Origin: Salisaeta longa DSM 21114
Lineage (GTDB): Bacteria > Bacteroidota > Rhodothermia > Rhodothermales > Salinibacteraceae
DNA: 64,000 bases
Assembly (NCBI RefSeq): GCF_000419585.1
Contig: NZ_ATTH01000001.1
Location: 1,076,005-1,140,004, forward strand
Reading direction: 5' to 3'
Positions 9,444-18,675 of the stretch are shown piece after piece (position 1 is the first letter of the stretch; the number at the start of each line of letters is the position of its first letter). Under the pieces are notes generated by a model. That model did not search any database, had not been told where the DNA came from, and worked only from the letters and a program-made list of their open reading frames with translations. A program made the position numbers and the translations under genes.

Positions 9444-10328
9444 TCAACCCGTGGCGCCGCGTCGCTGAATGGCGCGCAGTCCGCGCACGGTGCCCATCGA
9501 CCACCCCACACGCCACATCCACCGATGCAGCGCGGCGCGCGATCGCACCTCTTTGAGGAGCTTCCGTGCGTACCAGCGCACGCTTTTTCGGAACTTATCC
9601 CGATACGCCGGCTGGCGCGCTGCATCCTCAATACCATACTGAACCCGCAGTTGCTTGTAGTGCTTGGCATACCGATGGGCCTGCTGGAAGGTAGACCAGA
9701 GCGTGGTTCGGCACCGCATGTGCATGGTGGCACCTGGCACGAACGTCAACGGAATGCCGTGCTGTTGCAAACGCCAGCAAAAGTCGACATCCTCAAGCGC
9801 CTGCAATGCCTCTTGGAAGCCGTGCACCGCATCGAAGGCGGCCCGCGTGATGCCCATGTTGCTGCTTGCAGCAAACACGAACGGTTGTTTTCCTTGCAGG
9901 CTGTTGCGCTGCGTTTGCGCACGATCGCCGATCACCCATGACGGGTTGAGCCGCTCAAAGTCGAGGGCTCCGGCCACAAACGACGCCCCCGACCGGAGCG
10001 CTGCATGCATCGATGCCACCCAGTCTTTACCGGCGACGTCGTCGGCATCACAGAACAGCAGATAGGGGGCCTGGGTGCTGCGGGCGGCGGCGTTGCGCGC
10101 ATACGCGGCGCCGCGCTTCGCCGATGCATCCACGCGGCGGACGGGCACCGACGTCTGAAACCGCCGGACGACCGCCGCGGTGTGATCGGTAGATCCGTTG
10201 TCGGCAACGATCACTTCGAAGGGCTGCGCGCCAACCTGCTGCTGCAACGCCTGGAGTTGAGCGGGCAGCGTGGCGGCTCCGTTGTAACACGGTATGATGA
10301 TGGAGACATCAGGTGGAGGCATGATCAT
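9444..10328 (-). CDS. Family 2 glycosyltransferase
   Basis: Protein of 294 residues from MIMPPPDVS. The longer frame upstream is arginine-rich and unlike any family member. It starts DVSIIIPCYNGAATL with VIVADNGSTDHT (nucleotide-sugar binding), has the DxD-type metal site LLFCDADD, and the acceptor-side EDVDFCWRLQQHG. This is a GT-A fold inverting glycosyltransferase that adds sugars to a lipid- or polysaccharide-linked acceptor on the cytoplasmic side. There is no membrane helix. The acceptor is unknown and there are no other glycan genes next to it. Its final codons coincide with the target duplication of the neighbouring MITE-like element. Confidence 0.88.
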   Translation of the reverse strand: MIMPPPDVSIIIPCYNGAATLPAQLQALQQQVGAQPFEVIVADNGSTDHTAAVVRRFQTSVPVRRVDASAKRGAAYARNAAARSTQAPYLLFCDADDVAGKDWVASMHAALRSGASFVAGALDFERLNPSWVIGDRAQTQRNSLQGKQPFVFAASSNMGITRAAFDAVHGFQEALQALEDVDFCWRLQQHGIPLTFVPGATMHMRCRTTLWSTFQQAHRYAKHYKQLRVQYGIEDAARQPAYRDKFRKSVRWYARKLLKEVRSRAALHRWMWRVGWSMGTVRGLRAIQRRGATG

Positions 10329-10558
10329 GGGCTGGCCAGGCGGGCTGTTGTAGGCGCTGGCTCTTGGGGCCAAGGGTGCACGCCAGCCCGTCGTGCAGCG
10401 ATTAAACGCGTTGCGCTGCAATGCGCCGCGCCTTGATCTTCTGGCTGTGCGTGGGATGTTGTATATCCTCACACAACGGTTTCTGCGCATTCGCGCTTCA
10501 GCGCGTCTTCGCCGCACCTCTGGCGCTCGCTGGTGTCATACAGCCGCCTGCCTGCACG

Positions 10559-11857
10559 CTACTTCTGCTTAAAGGCCAGCGTAATCGGTACGCCCTGAAA
10601 GCCAAACGCTTCTCGTATCTTCCGCTCCAGGTAGCGCTTGTAGCTGTCGCGAATGCCTTTGGGATGATTGCAGAAAAAGGCAAAGACGGGCGGGTTGGTG
10701 CGCACCTGCGTCATGTACTTGATTTGGACGTAGGCATTGCGGTAGGTGGGCGGGTGATTTTCCTCGACGGCTGCTTGCAGCACATCGTTCAGGTCGCTGG
10801 TCGGAATGCGCTTGGCCCGCTCGTCGGCCACGTCTAACGCGGTGTCCATCATCTTGTAGACGCGCTGCTTGGTGACGGCCGACACAAACACAATGGGCAC
10901 GTACGTCATCGTCTGCAAAATCTGGTGGAAGTAGTCGGTGTAGCGCTGGGCTGTCTTGGTGTCCTTCTCCACCAAATCCCACTTGTTCACCGCCAGCACC
11001 AACCCGTTTTTGTGCTGCTCGGCCTGCTTCAGCACACGGATGTCTTGGTTGCGCAGGCCCACGGTGGCATCGATGATGAGGACGCTCACGTCGCCGGTGC
11101 GGATGGCCCGCTCGGTGCGCAGGGCCGCGTAAAACTCAACGTTCTCCTTGATCTTCGCGCGCTTGCGCAGGCCCGCAGTGTCCACGAGCTCAATCTCGCG
11201 GTCGCCGTACTGCACCACCGAGTGCACCGCCTCGCGGGTGGTGCCACTCACTTCCGTTACAATCGACCGGTCGAACCCCAGCAAGGCGTTGACGAGCGAC
11301 GACTTGCCCACGTTGGGCGTGCCAATCAGGGCGATGCGCGTGCGGTCGTGCGGCGTCTCCTCGGGGGGCGCGGGCAACGCCTCCACCAGGGCGTCGAGCA
11401 CCTCGCCCGTGCCAATGCCGTTGGTCGCGCTCACCGGATACACCTCGCCGAGCCCCAGCTCGTAAAACTCACTGGCCGCCCACCGCCGCTCCTGATTGTC
11501 GGCTTTGTTGGCAACCATTAGCACCGGCGTGTCGGTGGCGCGGAGGCGATCGGCCATCTCCTGCTCGATATCCGTGACGCCGGTCTCCGCATCGCCTACC
11601 AGCAAAATCACGTCGGCGTCGTCGAGCGCAATCTCCACCTGCTCGCGGATGGCGGCCTCGAAGCGCTCGGACGAGTGGGGGACGTAGCCGCCGGTATCCA
11701 CCAGCGGGATGACGCGGCCGTTCCATTCAATTTCTCCGTACACCCGGTCGCGCGTTACGCCTGGGGTGTCCTCCACAATGGATTGCCGCTGGCCGGTGAG
11801 CCGGTTGAAGAGGGTCGACTTGCCCACGTTGGGGCGTCCGACGATAGCAACGAGCAT
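10559..11857 (-). CDS. der: Ribosome biogenesis GTPase Der (EngA)
   Basis: Protein of 432 residues with two tandem GTPase domains, the hallmark of Der. Domain 1 has GRPNVGKSTLFN, the DTPGVTRDR switch, DTGGY and NKAD. Domain 2, from about residue 176, has GTPNVGKSSLVN, SGTTREAV, DTAGLRKR and NKWDLV. The C-terminal KH-like domain ends in ITLAFKQK. It is a cytoplasmic factor needed for maturation of the 50S ribosomal subunit. The gene stands on the minus strand between the glycosyltransferase and the second ROK kinase, with about 150-230 bp on each side. Confidence 0.97.
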   Translation of the reverse strand: MLVAIVGRPNVGKSTLFNRLTGQRQSIVEDTPGVTRDRVYGEIEWNGRVIPLVDTGGYVPHSSERFEAAIREQVEIALDDADVILLVGDAETGVTDIEQEMADRLRATDTPVLMVANKADNQERRWAASEFYELGLGEVYPVSATNGIGTGEVLDALVEALPAPPEETPHDRTRIALIGTPNVGKSSLVNALLGFDRSIVTEVSGTTREAVHSVVQYGDREIELVDTAGLRKRAKIKENVEFYAALRTERAIRTGDVSVLIIDATVGLRNQDIRVLKQAEQHKNGLVLAVNKWDLVEKDTKTAQRYTDYFHQILQTMTYVPIVFVSAVTKQRVYKMMDTALDVADERAKRIPTSDLNDVLQAAVEENHPPTYRNAYVQIKYMTQVRTNPPVFAFFCNHPKGIRDSYKRYLERKIREAFGFQGVPITLAFKQK

Positions 11858-11960
11858 GGCATCCAGGGGAAATCGGAGCGGGGATGAGCGATACAGGTCG
11901 CCTTATTGCACGAAGCTCCGTTCAGGTTTCCCGCCGCGTGGCCGTGCGGCCCCTGGCGGG

Positions 11961-11991
11961 CCCCGATTCGTCAGGGTTTGATGAATCGGGG
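11961..11991 (-). terminator. Inverted repeat, possible terminator of the ROK kinase gene
   Basis: Arms CCCCGATTCGTCA and TGATGAATCGGGG, 13 bp with one mismatch, enclose a 5-nt loop. It begins 15 nt past the stop of the ROK gene at 12006. There is no T run, so it may act as a weak or factor-assisted terminator, or as a 3' end stabiliser. Confidence 0.5.
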
Positions 11992-12005
11992 CATGGCCGC
12001 ACCGG

Positions 12006-13013
12006 TCACGACCCGATGGCCGCTTGCATCCGCCGCTGCGCAAGGACCGCGGCGCCCACCGGACCTGCGTCGTCGCCAAGGGCCGCCGGAACGATGCGGA
12101 TGTCTTCGGCCCCGCGCCGCTGGAGGTAATGCGCCCGCGCGGTGCGCGCAATCGGCTCCAAGAAGGGCGCGCCGAGGCGCTCCACCACGCCTCCGCCGTA
12201 GACGACTACCTCGGGGTCGAGCACGTTGACCAGGTTGGCCGTTAGCAGCCCCAGGTAGTACTGCGCTTGCTGCATGGCCTCTTCCATGAGCGGATCTTCA
12301 GCGTCGAGCGCGGCCTCAATGACGCTGCTCGTGAGCTTTTCCTTCCCCTTCGCGTCCATGATGTCGAACACCTCGGTGGCGCGCCCCCGCGCTTGCTCCT
12401 CGCGAATGATCTTCTCCATCGCCGTTTTGCTCGCGTAGGCCTCCACGCAGCCCTCGCGCCCACAGCCGCACACGCGCCCGTGCGGCTTCACCACCATATG
12501 CCCAATCTCGCCGGCCGCGCCCCGCCATCCGCTGTGCAAGGTGCCGTCGATGACGACGCCCCCGCCAATGCCGCTGCCCACAAAAATCCCGACCATGTGC
12601 AGCGCGCCTTTGCCGGCACCGTACACGTGCTCGCCCACCACGCCGATGTTTACGTCGTTAGACACCATCACGGGCATGTCCAGCCGCTCGTGCAGCGCCT
12701 CGCCCAGCGGCACCTCGTGCCAGTCCAGGTTGGGCGCCGAGAGCACGACCCCCGTTTGCGGATCGACGGCCCCCGGCGCGCCAATGCACAACGCCTCAAT
12801 GGCCGACGCGTCGCCGTCCAGCCGGTCGATGGCTTTCGTCACCGTTTCGGCGATGCGGTCGAGGACGGTGTCGACGCCGCGCTTGGCCTTCGTCTTTTTC
12901 TTTTTGGACGCGAGCACCGTCCCGCCACGGACGACCGCGGCCTCAATGTTGGTGCCGCCAAGGTCGACGCCTACGATTAGCGGATCATTCGTTTCCATGG
13001 AAAGCGCGGGCAT
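12006..13013 (-). CDS. ROK family kinase (glucokinase-like) with zinc motif
   Basis: Protein of 335 residues (METNDPL, 5 codons in, is an alternative start). It has the ATP site IVGVDLGGTNIEAAVV, the sugar-binding VMVSNDVNIGVVGE, FVGSGIGGGVVIDG, and after GEIGHM the complete zinc-binding and ROK signature CGCGREGCVEAYAS, here at about residues 178-191. This makes it a canonical bacterial glucokinase-type enzyme, in contrast to the zinc-less paralogue at 988. A run of lysines (KKKKTKAKRG) near residue 37 sits in a surface loop. It lies downstream of asnS (95 nt gap) on the same strand. Confidence 0.92.
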   Translation of the reverse strand: MPALSMETNDPLIVGVDLGGTNIEAAVVRGGTVLASKKKKTKAKRGVDTVLDRIAETVTKAIDRLDGDASAIEALCIGAPGAVDPQTGVVLSAPNLDWHEVPLGEALHERLDMPVMVSNDVNIGVVGEHVYGAGKGALHMVGIFVGSGIGGGVVIDGTLHSGWRGAAGEIGHMVVKPHGRVCGCGREGCVEAYASKTAMEKIIREEQARGRATEVFDIMDAKGKEKLTSSVIEAALDAEDPLMEEAMQQAQYYLGLLTANLVNVLDPEVVVYGGGVVERLGAPFLEPIARTARAHYLQRRGAEDIRIVPAALGDDAGPVGAAVLAQRRMQAAIGS

Positions 13014-13108
13014 GCGTGAGGAGAAAAGGGTGTGCTATTCAATGAACCACACACGCCGCACGAAGGCAAACGCCAACGCACCAGCGCTCCAACATTTTCA
13101 ACCGTGGC

Positions 13109-14629
13109 TTACGGATGCAGGCGCCCCATCGTCCGTGGGAAGGGAATCGTCTCGCGCACGTGCTCACGACCGGTAATCCACGCCACGGTGCGCTCCAGAC
13201 CCAACCCAAAGCCGCTGTGGGGCACCGAGCCAAACGTACGGAGGTCCAAGTACCAGTCAAACACGTCTTCCGGCAGGTCGTGGGCCGCAATCTGCTCCTT
13301 GAGGTAGTCCAGGTCGGTGGCCCGCTCGCCGCCGCCCACAATCTCTCCGTAGCCTTCTGGCGCCAACACGTCCAGCCCCAGCGCCAACCGATCATCTGCG
13401 GGGTCACGCTTCATGTAGAAGGCCTTGATCTTCGCAGGGAAGCGGTGGACGATGATCGGGCGGTCGAAGTGCCACGTCAGCACCGTTTCGTCCGACCCGC
13501 CAAAGTCTGCCCCCCACTCGAAGGTCTGCGCCGAGGTCTTCCAGTCGGGCAGGTTACGCAGCGCCTCCTCGATCTCGTCCACGCGCTTGTTGATTTCAAT
13601 TTCGCGGGCGTCAATCTGCCGCTTGCGCCACTTCTTGGCTTGTCCGCGCTCGCTGGCGTTCGCCGCCTTTTCCTCTTCGAGCGTCGCTTTTTCCTCTTTG
13701 AGGGCGGCCATCCGGTCGTCGATGAGCGCTGCCGTCTTCTCGCTGCGTAGCAGCTCCACCGCCTCGTCGTAGCTGAGCCGCGGGAAGGGAGCCTTCACCT
13801 GTTCCAGCGCGGTGGTGTCGCGCTCCAGCGCCTCCAGCTCCGTCGTGCAGTGGGCCAGCACATCCTGAACGATGTGCGAGACGAAGTCTTCGGCCAATCG
13901 CATGTTCATGTCCAGATCGTAGAACGCCATCTCGGGCTCAATCATCCAGAACTCGCTGAGGTGGCGTCGCGTCTTCGATTTCTCTGCGCGGAAGGTGGGG
14001 CCAAAGGTGTAGATCTTGCCGAAGGCCATGGCCATCGCCTCCCCGTGCAACTGGCCGCTTTGCGTGAGGTACGCCTTCTCGTCTTCGAAGTAATCCAGCT
14101 CAAACAAGGTCGACGTACCCTCCACCGCGTTGCCCGTCAGGATGGGCGCGTCGGTCTGGATAAACCCGCGGTCCTGGTAAAACCGGTGGATCGACTGGAT
14201 GATGTGGTTGCGGATGCGCAGCACGGCCCACTGGCTCTCGCTGCGCAGCCACAGGTGCCGGCGCTCCATCAAAAAGCCGATGCCGTGCTCCTTCGGCGTG
14301 ATCGGATAATCGCCCGACGCCCCGATCAACGACAGGTCGCTCACCTGCATCTCGTACCCGCCCGGCGCCCGCTCATCGGCCGCTACGGTGCCCGTAACCG
14401 CCAGCGCCGCCTCCTGACTCGCGTCGTCGGCCACGGCCCAGGCGTCGTCCGACACGGCGTCGTTGCTCACCACGCATTGCACAAACCCCGAACCGTCGCG
14501 CAAGATGAGGAAGTAGAGATTCTTCGACCCGCGCTTGTTGTGCAGCCAGCCTTTCAGCGTAACCGTCTCGTCCTCATGTTCAGACAGGGCGTCGATGCGC
14601 GTAAAATCTTCAATCGGTGCGTCGGCCAT
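13109..14629 (-). CDS. asnS: Asparaginyl-tRNA synthetase with coiled-coil insertion
   Basis: Protein of 506 residues. The N-terminal OB-fold anticodon domain ([19 protein letters not shown]) is followed by the class II core. Motif 2 is [26 protein letters not shown] and motif 3 is [15 protein letters not shown]. AsnRS-specific residues include [15 protein letters not shown] and AFYMKRDP. It charges tRNA-Asn with asparagine. Between about residues 298 and 366 there is a highly charged helical insertion ([20 protein letters not shown] and the following [20 protein letters not shown]), about 65 residues more than short bacterial AsnRS such as that of Thermus. There is no gatCAB nearby. Confidence 0.95.
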   Translation of the reverse strand: MADAPIEDFTRIDALSEHEDETVTLKGWLHNKRGSKNLYFLILRDGSGFVQCVVSNDAVSDDAWAVADDASQEAALAVTGTVAADERAPGGYEMQVSDLSLIGASGDYPITPKEHGIGFLMERRHLWLRSESQWAVLRIRNHIIQSIHRFYQDRGFIQTDAPILTGNAVEGTSTLFELDYFEDEKAYLTQSGQLHGEAMAMAFGKIYTFGPTFRAEKSKTRRHLSEFWMIEPEMAFYDLDMNMRLAEDFVSHIVQDVLAHCTTELEALERDTTALEQVKAPFPRLSYDEAVELLRSEKTAALIDDRMAALKEEKATLEEEKAANASERGQAKKWRKRQIDAREIEINKRVDEIEEALRNLPDWKTSAQTFEWGADFGGSDETVLTWHFDRPIIVHRFPAKIKAFYMKRDPADDRLALGLDVLAPEGYGEIVGGGERATDLDYLKEQIAAHDLPEDVFDWYLDLRTFGSVPHSGFGLGLERTVAWITGREHVRETIPFPRTMGRLHP

Positions 14630-14864
14630 GCGGCGTTGGGGAATGGATGTGAGGCAGTTGACAGTGCCTCCTGATACCGGCAGTATATTTCAGGTTCCAT
14701 TTTATACCACTCATGCAGCAGACTATAACCGAAATTCGACAGGGATATGACGCGCCCTGCAACCTTGTAACGAGGCCGCGATTGCTTATTCCTTCATCGA
14801 ACCGATCTGTGCGGTCCACATTCCAGATCATCCCTAGTTACCAAACCATGAAGTACGCAACATA

Positions 14865-15221
14865 ATGAGTCTCCCAACATCAGAGATTTCGAAGGAGCAG
14901 GCTTATGGCTACCTGATGGGGTTGGCCCGCGGGCTGCGCATCGATCAGCACCGGTGGTTGCTGCAAAACGCGGTGCAAGAGGAGATGACGCCGGGTGAGC
15001 TCCTTGAACAGATTGTGGATGCGTACCGCGAGCGTGAGGAAGCGCCCGAAACTACTTCGGAGCAGCCAACCGCCGATTCTATCTTTTCGTTCAGCAATGG
15101 CGCATCCGCCGGCAACGGATCGGCGAGCGACGAGGCCGATGACGATTCAGACACGGGACAGATTCAGCGTGTGCTGAGCGACTACAACAGCCGCATTGAG
15201 GAGACGACCGGCGCGGCCTGA
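14865..15221 (+). CDS. Small acidic hypothetical protein
   Basis: Protein of 118 residues, starting ATG after a 235-bp gap that separates it from divergent asnS. Its first 60 residues are predicted helical (EQAYGYLMGLARGLRIDQHR, then a TPGELLEQIVDAYREREE helix). The rest is a serine- and aspartate-rich disordered stretch (SDEADDDSDTGQ) ending in a short helix. Not recognised. GC-rich third positions and a clean frame support it being real. It faces the UbiA-like gene tail to tail with 52 nt between. Confidence 0.65.
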   Translation: MSLPTSEISKEQAYGYLMGLARGLRIDQHRWLLQNAVQEEMTPGELLEQIVDAYREREEAPETTSEQPTADSIFSFSNGASAGNGSASDEADDDSDTGQIQRVLSDYNSRIEETTGAA

Positions 15222-15273
15222 AGCATCTACGGGATGCTCATCCACGCACGACGTGCCCATCCGCGCGGCCCGC

Positions 15274-16155
15274 TCATAGCTGCAGCAGCAGATAGCCCAG
15301 GGCCGGCCCCGCAACCAGCACGTCCAACCACAGCATAGCATAGGGTCCGCCGCGCCGTTGGCACGCGCGACGGGCCATCGCGCCCATGAGGAGCAGCACA
15401 CCCCCTTCGGCGACAACGACCGGGAGGGGCGGCCGGAGCACCGCGAGGAGCGCGAGGCCCACCATCACACTTCCCCCGCTGCTGTACATCACGCGCCGCG
15501 GCGTCCACTGCGCGGCCCACGGGCGGAGCCCCGCCGAAGCATCGCCCGCCCGATCGAGCCAATCGGCCACGATGACGTTGGGCAGCAGGAAGGCGACGCG
15601 ATAGGCCCCAAGCGCAAGCGCATCGACCGACAGCGTCCCCGTAGCCTCCACCACAGGCAGCACCACCGCCGCAGCCGCCCAGGTGAATACGACGAGGCCC
15701 GTCTTGCCCGCGCTCCACCGCGCCTTGAGGCGACCGGCCCGCGGAACGAGCGGCACCACGTGCACCACGCCCGCGACCGCGACACCGCCCGCCGCCACGA
15801 GCGTCTCGGGGCGCACCAGCGCCACCGTACCGCCCACAAGCGCCGACGCCACGGCCGTTTCCAGCCACAGGTAGCGCCGATGCCGCGTCACCCAGCGCAC
15901 GCGCCGCGGGCGGTTGTACACATCCTCGGCCGCAAACCCCAACACGCGGTCCGCGAGATACACGAGCGTCGTGCCCGCGCCGCCCATCACCAGCAGCGGA
16001 CCCGACGGCGCCACGCCCAGCCAGGCCGAGGTGCCCAGCAGAAGCGCCACCGCCACCAACCCCATAAGCAGCGGATCGTGCGCTGCCCACTGAAGCACGC
16101 GAGACGCGCCGGTGGCCTGGGCGGGCGAAAACGTGGATGGGCGCGTAACGGCCAT
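15274..16155 (-). CDS. Polytopic membrane protein, possibly UbiA-superfamily prenyltransferase-like
   Basis: Protein of 293 residues from MAVTRPSTF, with about eight or nine membrane helices (LMGLVAVALLLGTSAWLGVA, ALVGGTVALV, VVFTWAAAAVVLPVV and others). A loop after the second helix reads YLADRVLGFAAEDVYNRPRR and a later loop reads NVIVADWLDRAGD. Their acidic residues recall the metal-diphosphate sites of UbiA-type prenyltransferases, but the classic NDxxDxxxD is not present. The family is therefore tentative. A frame-shifted, also open, frame (15227-16180) on the same strand is Arg/Gly-rich and was rejected. The function could be lipid or quinone modification in the inner membrane. Confidence 0.7.
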   Translation of the reverse strand: MAVTRPSTFSPAQATGASRVLQWAAHDPLLMGLVAVALLLGTSAWLGVAPSGPLLVMGGAGTTLVYLADRVLGFAAEDVYNRPRRVRWVTRHRRYLWLETAVASALVGGTVALVRPETLVAAGGVAVAGVVHVVPLVPRAGRLKARWSAGKTGLVVFTWAAAAVVLPVVEATGTLSVDALALGAYRVAFLLPNVIVADWLDRAGDASAGLRPWAAQWTPRRVMYSSGGSVMVGLALLAVLRPPLPVVVAEGGVLLLMGAMARRACQRRGGPYAMLWLDVLVAGPALGYLLLQL

Positions 16156-16372
16156 GAGCAAGCAGCCTGCTTCGAGACATCGGTACACACCTAACGCGCG
16201 GCCGTTAGCAGTGCTTCGCATGCGCCCATTAGAGCCTGCATCGACGCCCAGCGCGCACCTGCTTTCATCGACAACTCATAGCAAGTGCATGCGCGCCGCC
16301 CTACGTTGACAAGTCCAGCAGGAAGCGCTTCCGAACCTGTATCGGAGCCTTTCTAACACATACACGTTTTGT

Positions 16373-18040
16373 ATGCACGCATCGGAGCGTCCGATGCAGG
16401 CGCACGCACCAAACGAGCTGTCTTTCGCTATGAAAGCACCCACGCACGTCACGAATCATCTGGAAGCTCTAGGACTCCGTCCCGCAACGGTCCACTACAA
16501 CCTCACGCCGCCCGCGCTGTACGAGCACGCATTGGCGCGCACGGAGGGCCGACTGGCCGCCAATGGGCCGCTGGTGACCCGCACCGATCCATACACCGGG
16601 CGTAGCCCCAAGGATCGGTTTATCGTGAAGGATGCCCGCAACGCCGACTCGATTCACTGGGGCACGGTGAATCAGCCAACCGACGCGGCCACCTTTGAGG
16701 CCCTGCAGGCGCGCATGGTCGACTACGCCGCGCAGCGCGACCTCTTTGTGCAGGACCTGTATGCCGGCTGGGATGACACCTACCGCCTGCCGGTGCGCAT
16801 TATCACCGAGAAGGCCTGGCACAGCTTGTTTGCCTACAACATGTTTGTGCGCCCCGAGGGGCCGCCCGCCGACTTCGAGCCGGGCTTTACCGTCCTCGAC
16901 CTCTGCGGCTTTACCGCCGATCCCGCCCGCGACAACACCAACTCCGAAGCGGCCATCTTCGTGAACATGGCCGACGAGCTGGTGCTCATTGGCGGCACGC
17001 ACTATGCCGGCGAAATTAAGAAGTCGATCTTTTCGGTGCTCAACTACCGCCTCACCGAGCACGACGTGCTGCCGATGCACTGCTCGGCCAACAAGGGCGA
17101 CAGCGACGACACGGCGGTCTTCTTCGGACTCTCGGGTACCGGCAAGACGACGCTCTCGGCGGATGCCAGCCGCACGCTGATTGGCGATGACGAACACGGA
17201 TGGAGCACCGACGGCGTCTTCAACTTCGAGGGCGGCTGCTATGCCAAGATGATCGACCTGACGCGCGAGGGCGAGCCCGAAATCTACAGCACCACCGAAC
17301 GCTTCGGGACGATCCTGGAGAACGTGATCATCGATGAGGAAACGCGCGAACCCGACTTCACCGACGACGCGATCACGCGCAACACGCGCGGCTCCTATCC
17401 GCTCCACTACATCCCCAACGCCTCGGACACCGGGCAGGGCGGCCATCCGCAAACGGTGATCTTTTTGACGTACGATGCGTTTGGCGTGCTGCCGCCCATC
17501 GCGCGGCTCACCCCCGAACAAGCCATGTACCACTTCCTGAGCGGATACACCGCCAAGGTCGCCGGTACCGAGCGCGGCGTCTCGGCCCCCAAGGCCACCT
17601 TTAGCACGTGCTTCGGCGAGCCGTTCATGGTGCGCCACCCGTCGGTGTACGCCGAGATGTTGGGCGATCGTATCCGCGAGCACGACGCACAGTGCTGGCT
17701 GGTAAACACCGGCATCACCGGCGGCCCGTACGGCACCGGCCACCGCGTGGCGCTGGCGCACACCCGCCGCATGGTCGACGCGGCCTTGCGCGGAGCCCTC
17801 GACGCTACCGACACGACGCCCCATCCGTTCTTTGGCGTCGGCATTCCGCACAGCGTAGACGGCGTGCCCAGCGACATCCTCAACCCGCGCAATACGTGGG
17901 AGGACCCCGCGGCCTACGACGATCAGGCCCGCACCCTCGCGGAAATGTTCGTCAACAACTTTGCGCAGTACGAGGATTACGTCTCGGAGGCCGTGCGCGA
18001 CGCGGCGCCCACGGTGCAAGCATCGGCCGTCGACGCGTAA
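16373..18040 (+). CDS. pckA: Phosphoenolpyruvate carboxykinase (ATP)
   Basis: Protein of up to 555 residues; internal starts at MQAHAPN (16394) or MKAPTHV (16430) are equally possible because no ribosome site stands out. Signatures: YTGRSPKDRFIV, the PEPCK-specific P-loop GLSGTGKTTLSAD, metal site LIGDDEHGW, FNFEGGCYAKM and NTRGSYPL. It is the ATP-dependent family, which makes phosphoenolpyruvate and CO2 from oxaloacetate for gluconeogenesis. It ends at a strong terminator (18082-18118). Together with eno and gpmI this window holds three enzymes around phosphoenolpyruvate. Confidence 0.97.
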   Translation: MHASERPMQAHAPNELSFAMKAPTHVTNHLEALGLRPATVHYNLTPPALYEHALARTEGRLAANGPLVTRTDPYTGRSPKDRFIVKDARNADSIHWGTVNQPTDAATFEALQARMVDYAAQRDLFVQDLYAGWDDTYRLPVRIITEKAWHSLFAYNMFVRPEGPPADFEPGFTVLDLCGFTADPARDNTNSEAAIFVNMADELVLIGGTHYAGEIKKSIFSVLNYRLTEHDVLPMHCSANKGDSDDTAVFFGLSGTGKTTLSADASRTLIGDDEHGWSTDGVFNFEGGCYAKMIDLTREGEPEIYSTTERFGTILENVIIDEETREPDFTDDAITRNTRGSYPLHYIPNASDTGQGGHPQTVIFLTYDAFGVLPPIARLTPEQAMYHFLSGYTAKVAGTERGVSAPKATFSTCFGEPFMVRHPSVYAEMLGDRIREHDAQCWLVNTGITGGPYGTGHRVALAHTRRMVDAALRGALDATDTTPHPFFGVGIPHSVDGVPSDILNPRNTWEDPAAYDDQARTLAEMFVNNFAQYEDYVSEAVRDAAPTVQASAVDA

Positions 18041-18081
18041 GCCCACGACGGTCGCCGTACCACATCGCAACAACCAACGCG

Positions 18082-18118
18082 CAGGGACATGCCCCACAGG
18101 GGATGTCCCTGTGTTTTT
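18082..18118 (+). terminator. Rho-independent terminator of pckA
   Basis: Arms CAGGGACATGCCCC and GGGGATGTCCCTG with a single bulged G and a 3-nt loop, followed by TGTTTTT. It begins 41 nt past the pckA stop codon. The dispersed element copy 2 starts only a few bases after it. Confidence 0.9.
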
Positions 18119-18121
18119 ATG

Positions 18122-18640
18122 CAGGGCCATCGCATCAATCGTGCCGGTTCGCGCTGACGCCACTCAGGAGGGATGTGCAAAGTGGCGATACATGCCCCGC
18201 AAGCAGGAACCGCCGTTGAAGCGCTCAGGGCGGATGCACGATGACTCATGCAATGGCGCTGTCAGTATCCCCCGCTGATTGCATGGTGCGTTCCTGCTCA
18301 TCCGCGGAGATTGCCCTTCCAGGATGACCTTGCGGCCCCACCACAGGCATGATCTTCAGTCCCCACGCTCACTACGTTTGCTCGCAATGACAAGAGGAGT
18401 GAAATGCCGAAGCGATACGTGAATGGTTCAGAGGGCTGTTCCGGCGGGTTTGACCAACTGCACGCGCAACGCACAAAAAACCAGTACCCTCCTTGTCATC
18501 GCGAGGAGCGACCGTAGGGAGTGACGTGGGGGCCGAAGGTCATATCTATGATGGGGCCGGAGGTCATGCCCGTGGTGGGGCCGGAGGTCATATCTATGAT
18601 GCGATCTCCAGGTACGGGAAGGAACGCTCCATTGCGGAGA
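18122..18640 (+). repeat. Dispersed non-coding element, copy 2
   Basis: Starts with the inverted-repeat end CAGGGCCATCGCATCAAT. Its first part (18122-18261, 140 bp) ends in the related inverted sequence CATGCAATGGCGCTG. The second part holds boxes shared with the other copies: GGAGATTGCCCTTCCAGGATG, GATACGTGAATGGTTCAGA, CTTGTCATCGCGAGGAGCG and GCGATCTCC. A tandem array of three 24-bp units (18530-18601, consensus GGGCCGGAGGTCATATCTAT plus GATG) sits between the last two boxes. There is no coding frame. This accounts for the pckA-PHA gap of more than 600 bp. Confidence 0.75.
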
Positions 18641-18675
18641 CTGCCTTGTGTTTTTGCGCCCTGTGACCAGCGGTG

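Noticed and set aside
15227-16180. Alternative minus-strand frame under the UbiA-like gene
   Set aside because: It is an Arg/Gly-rich frame shift of the membrane protein. Only the 15274-16155 frame gives regular hydrophobic helices.
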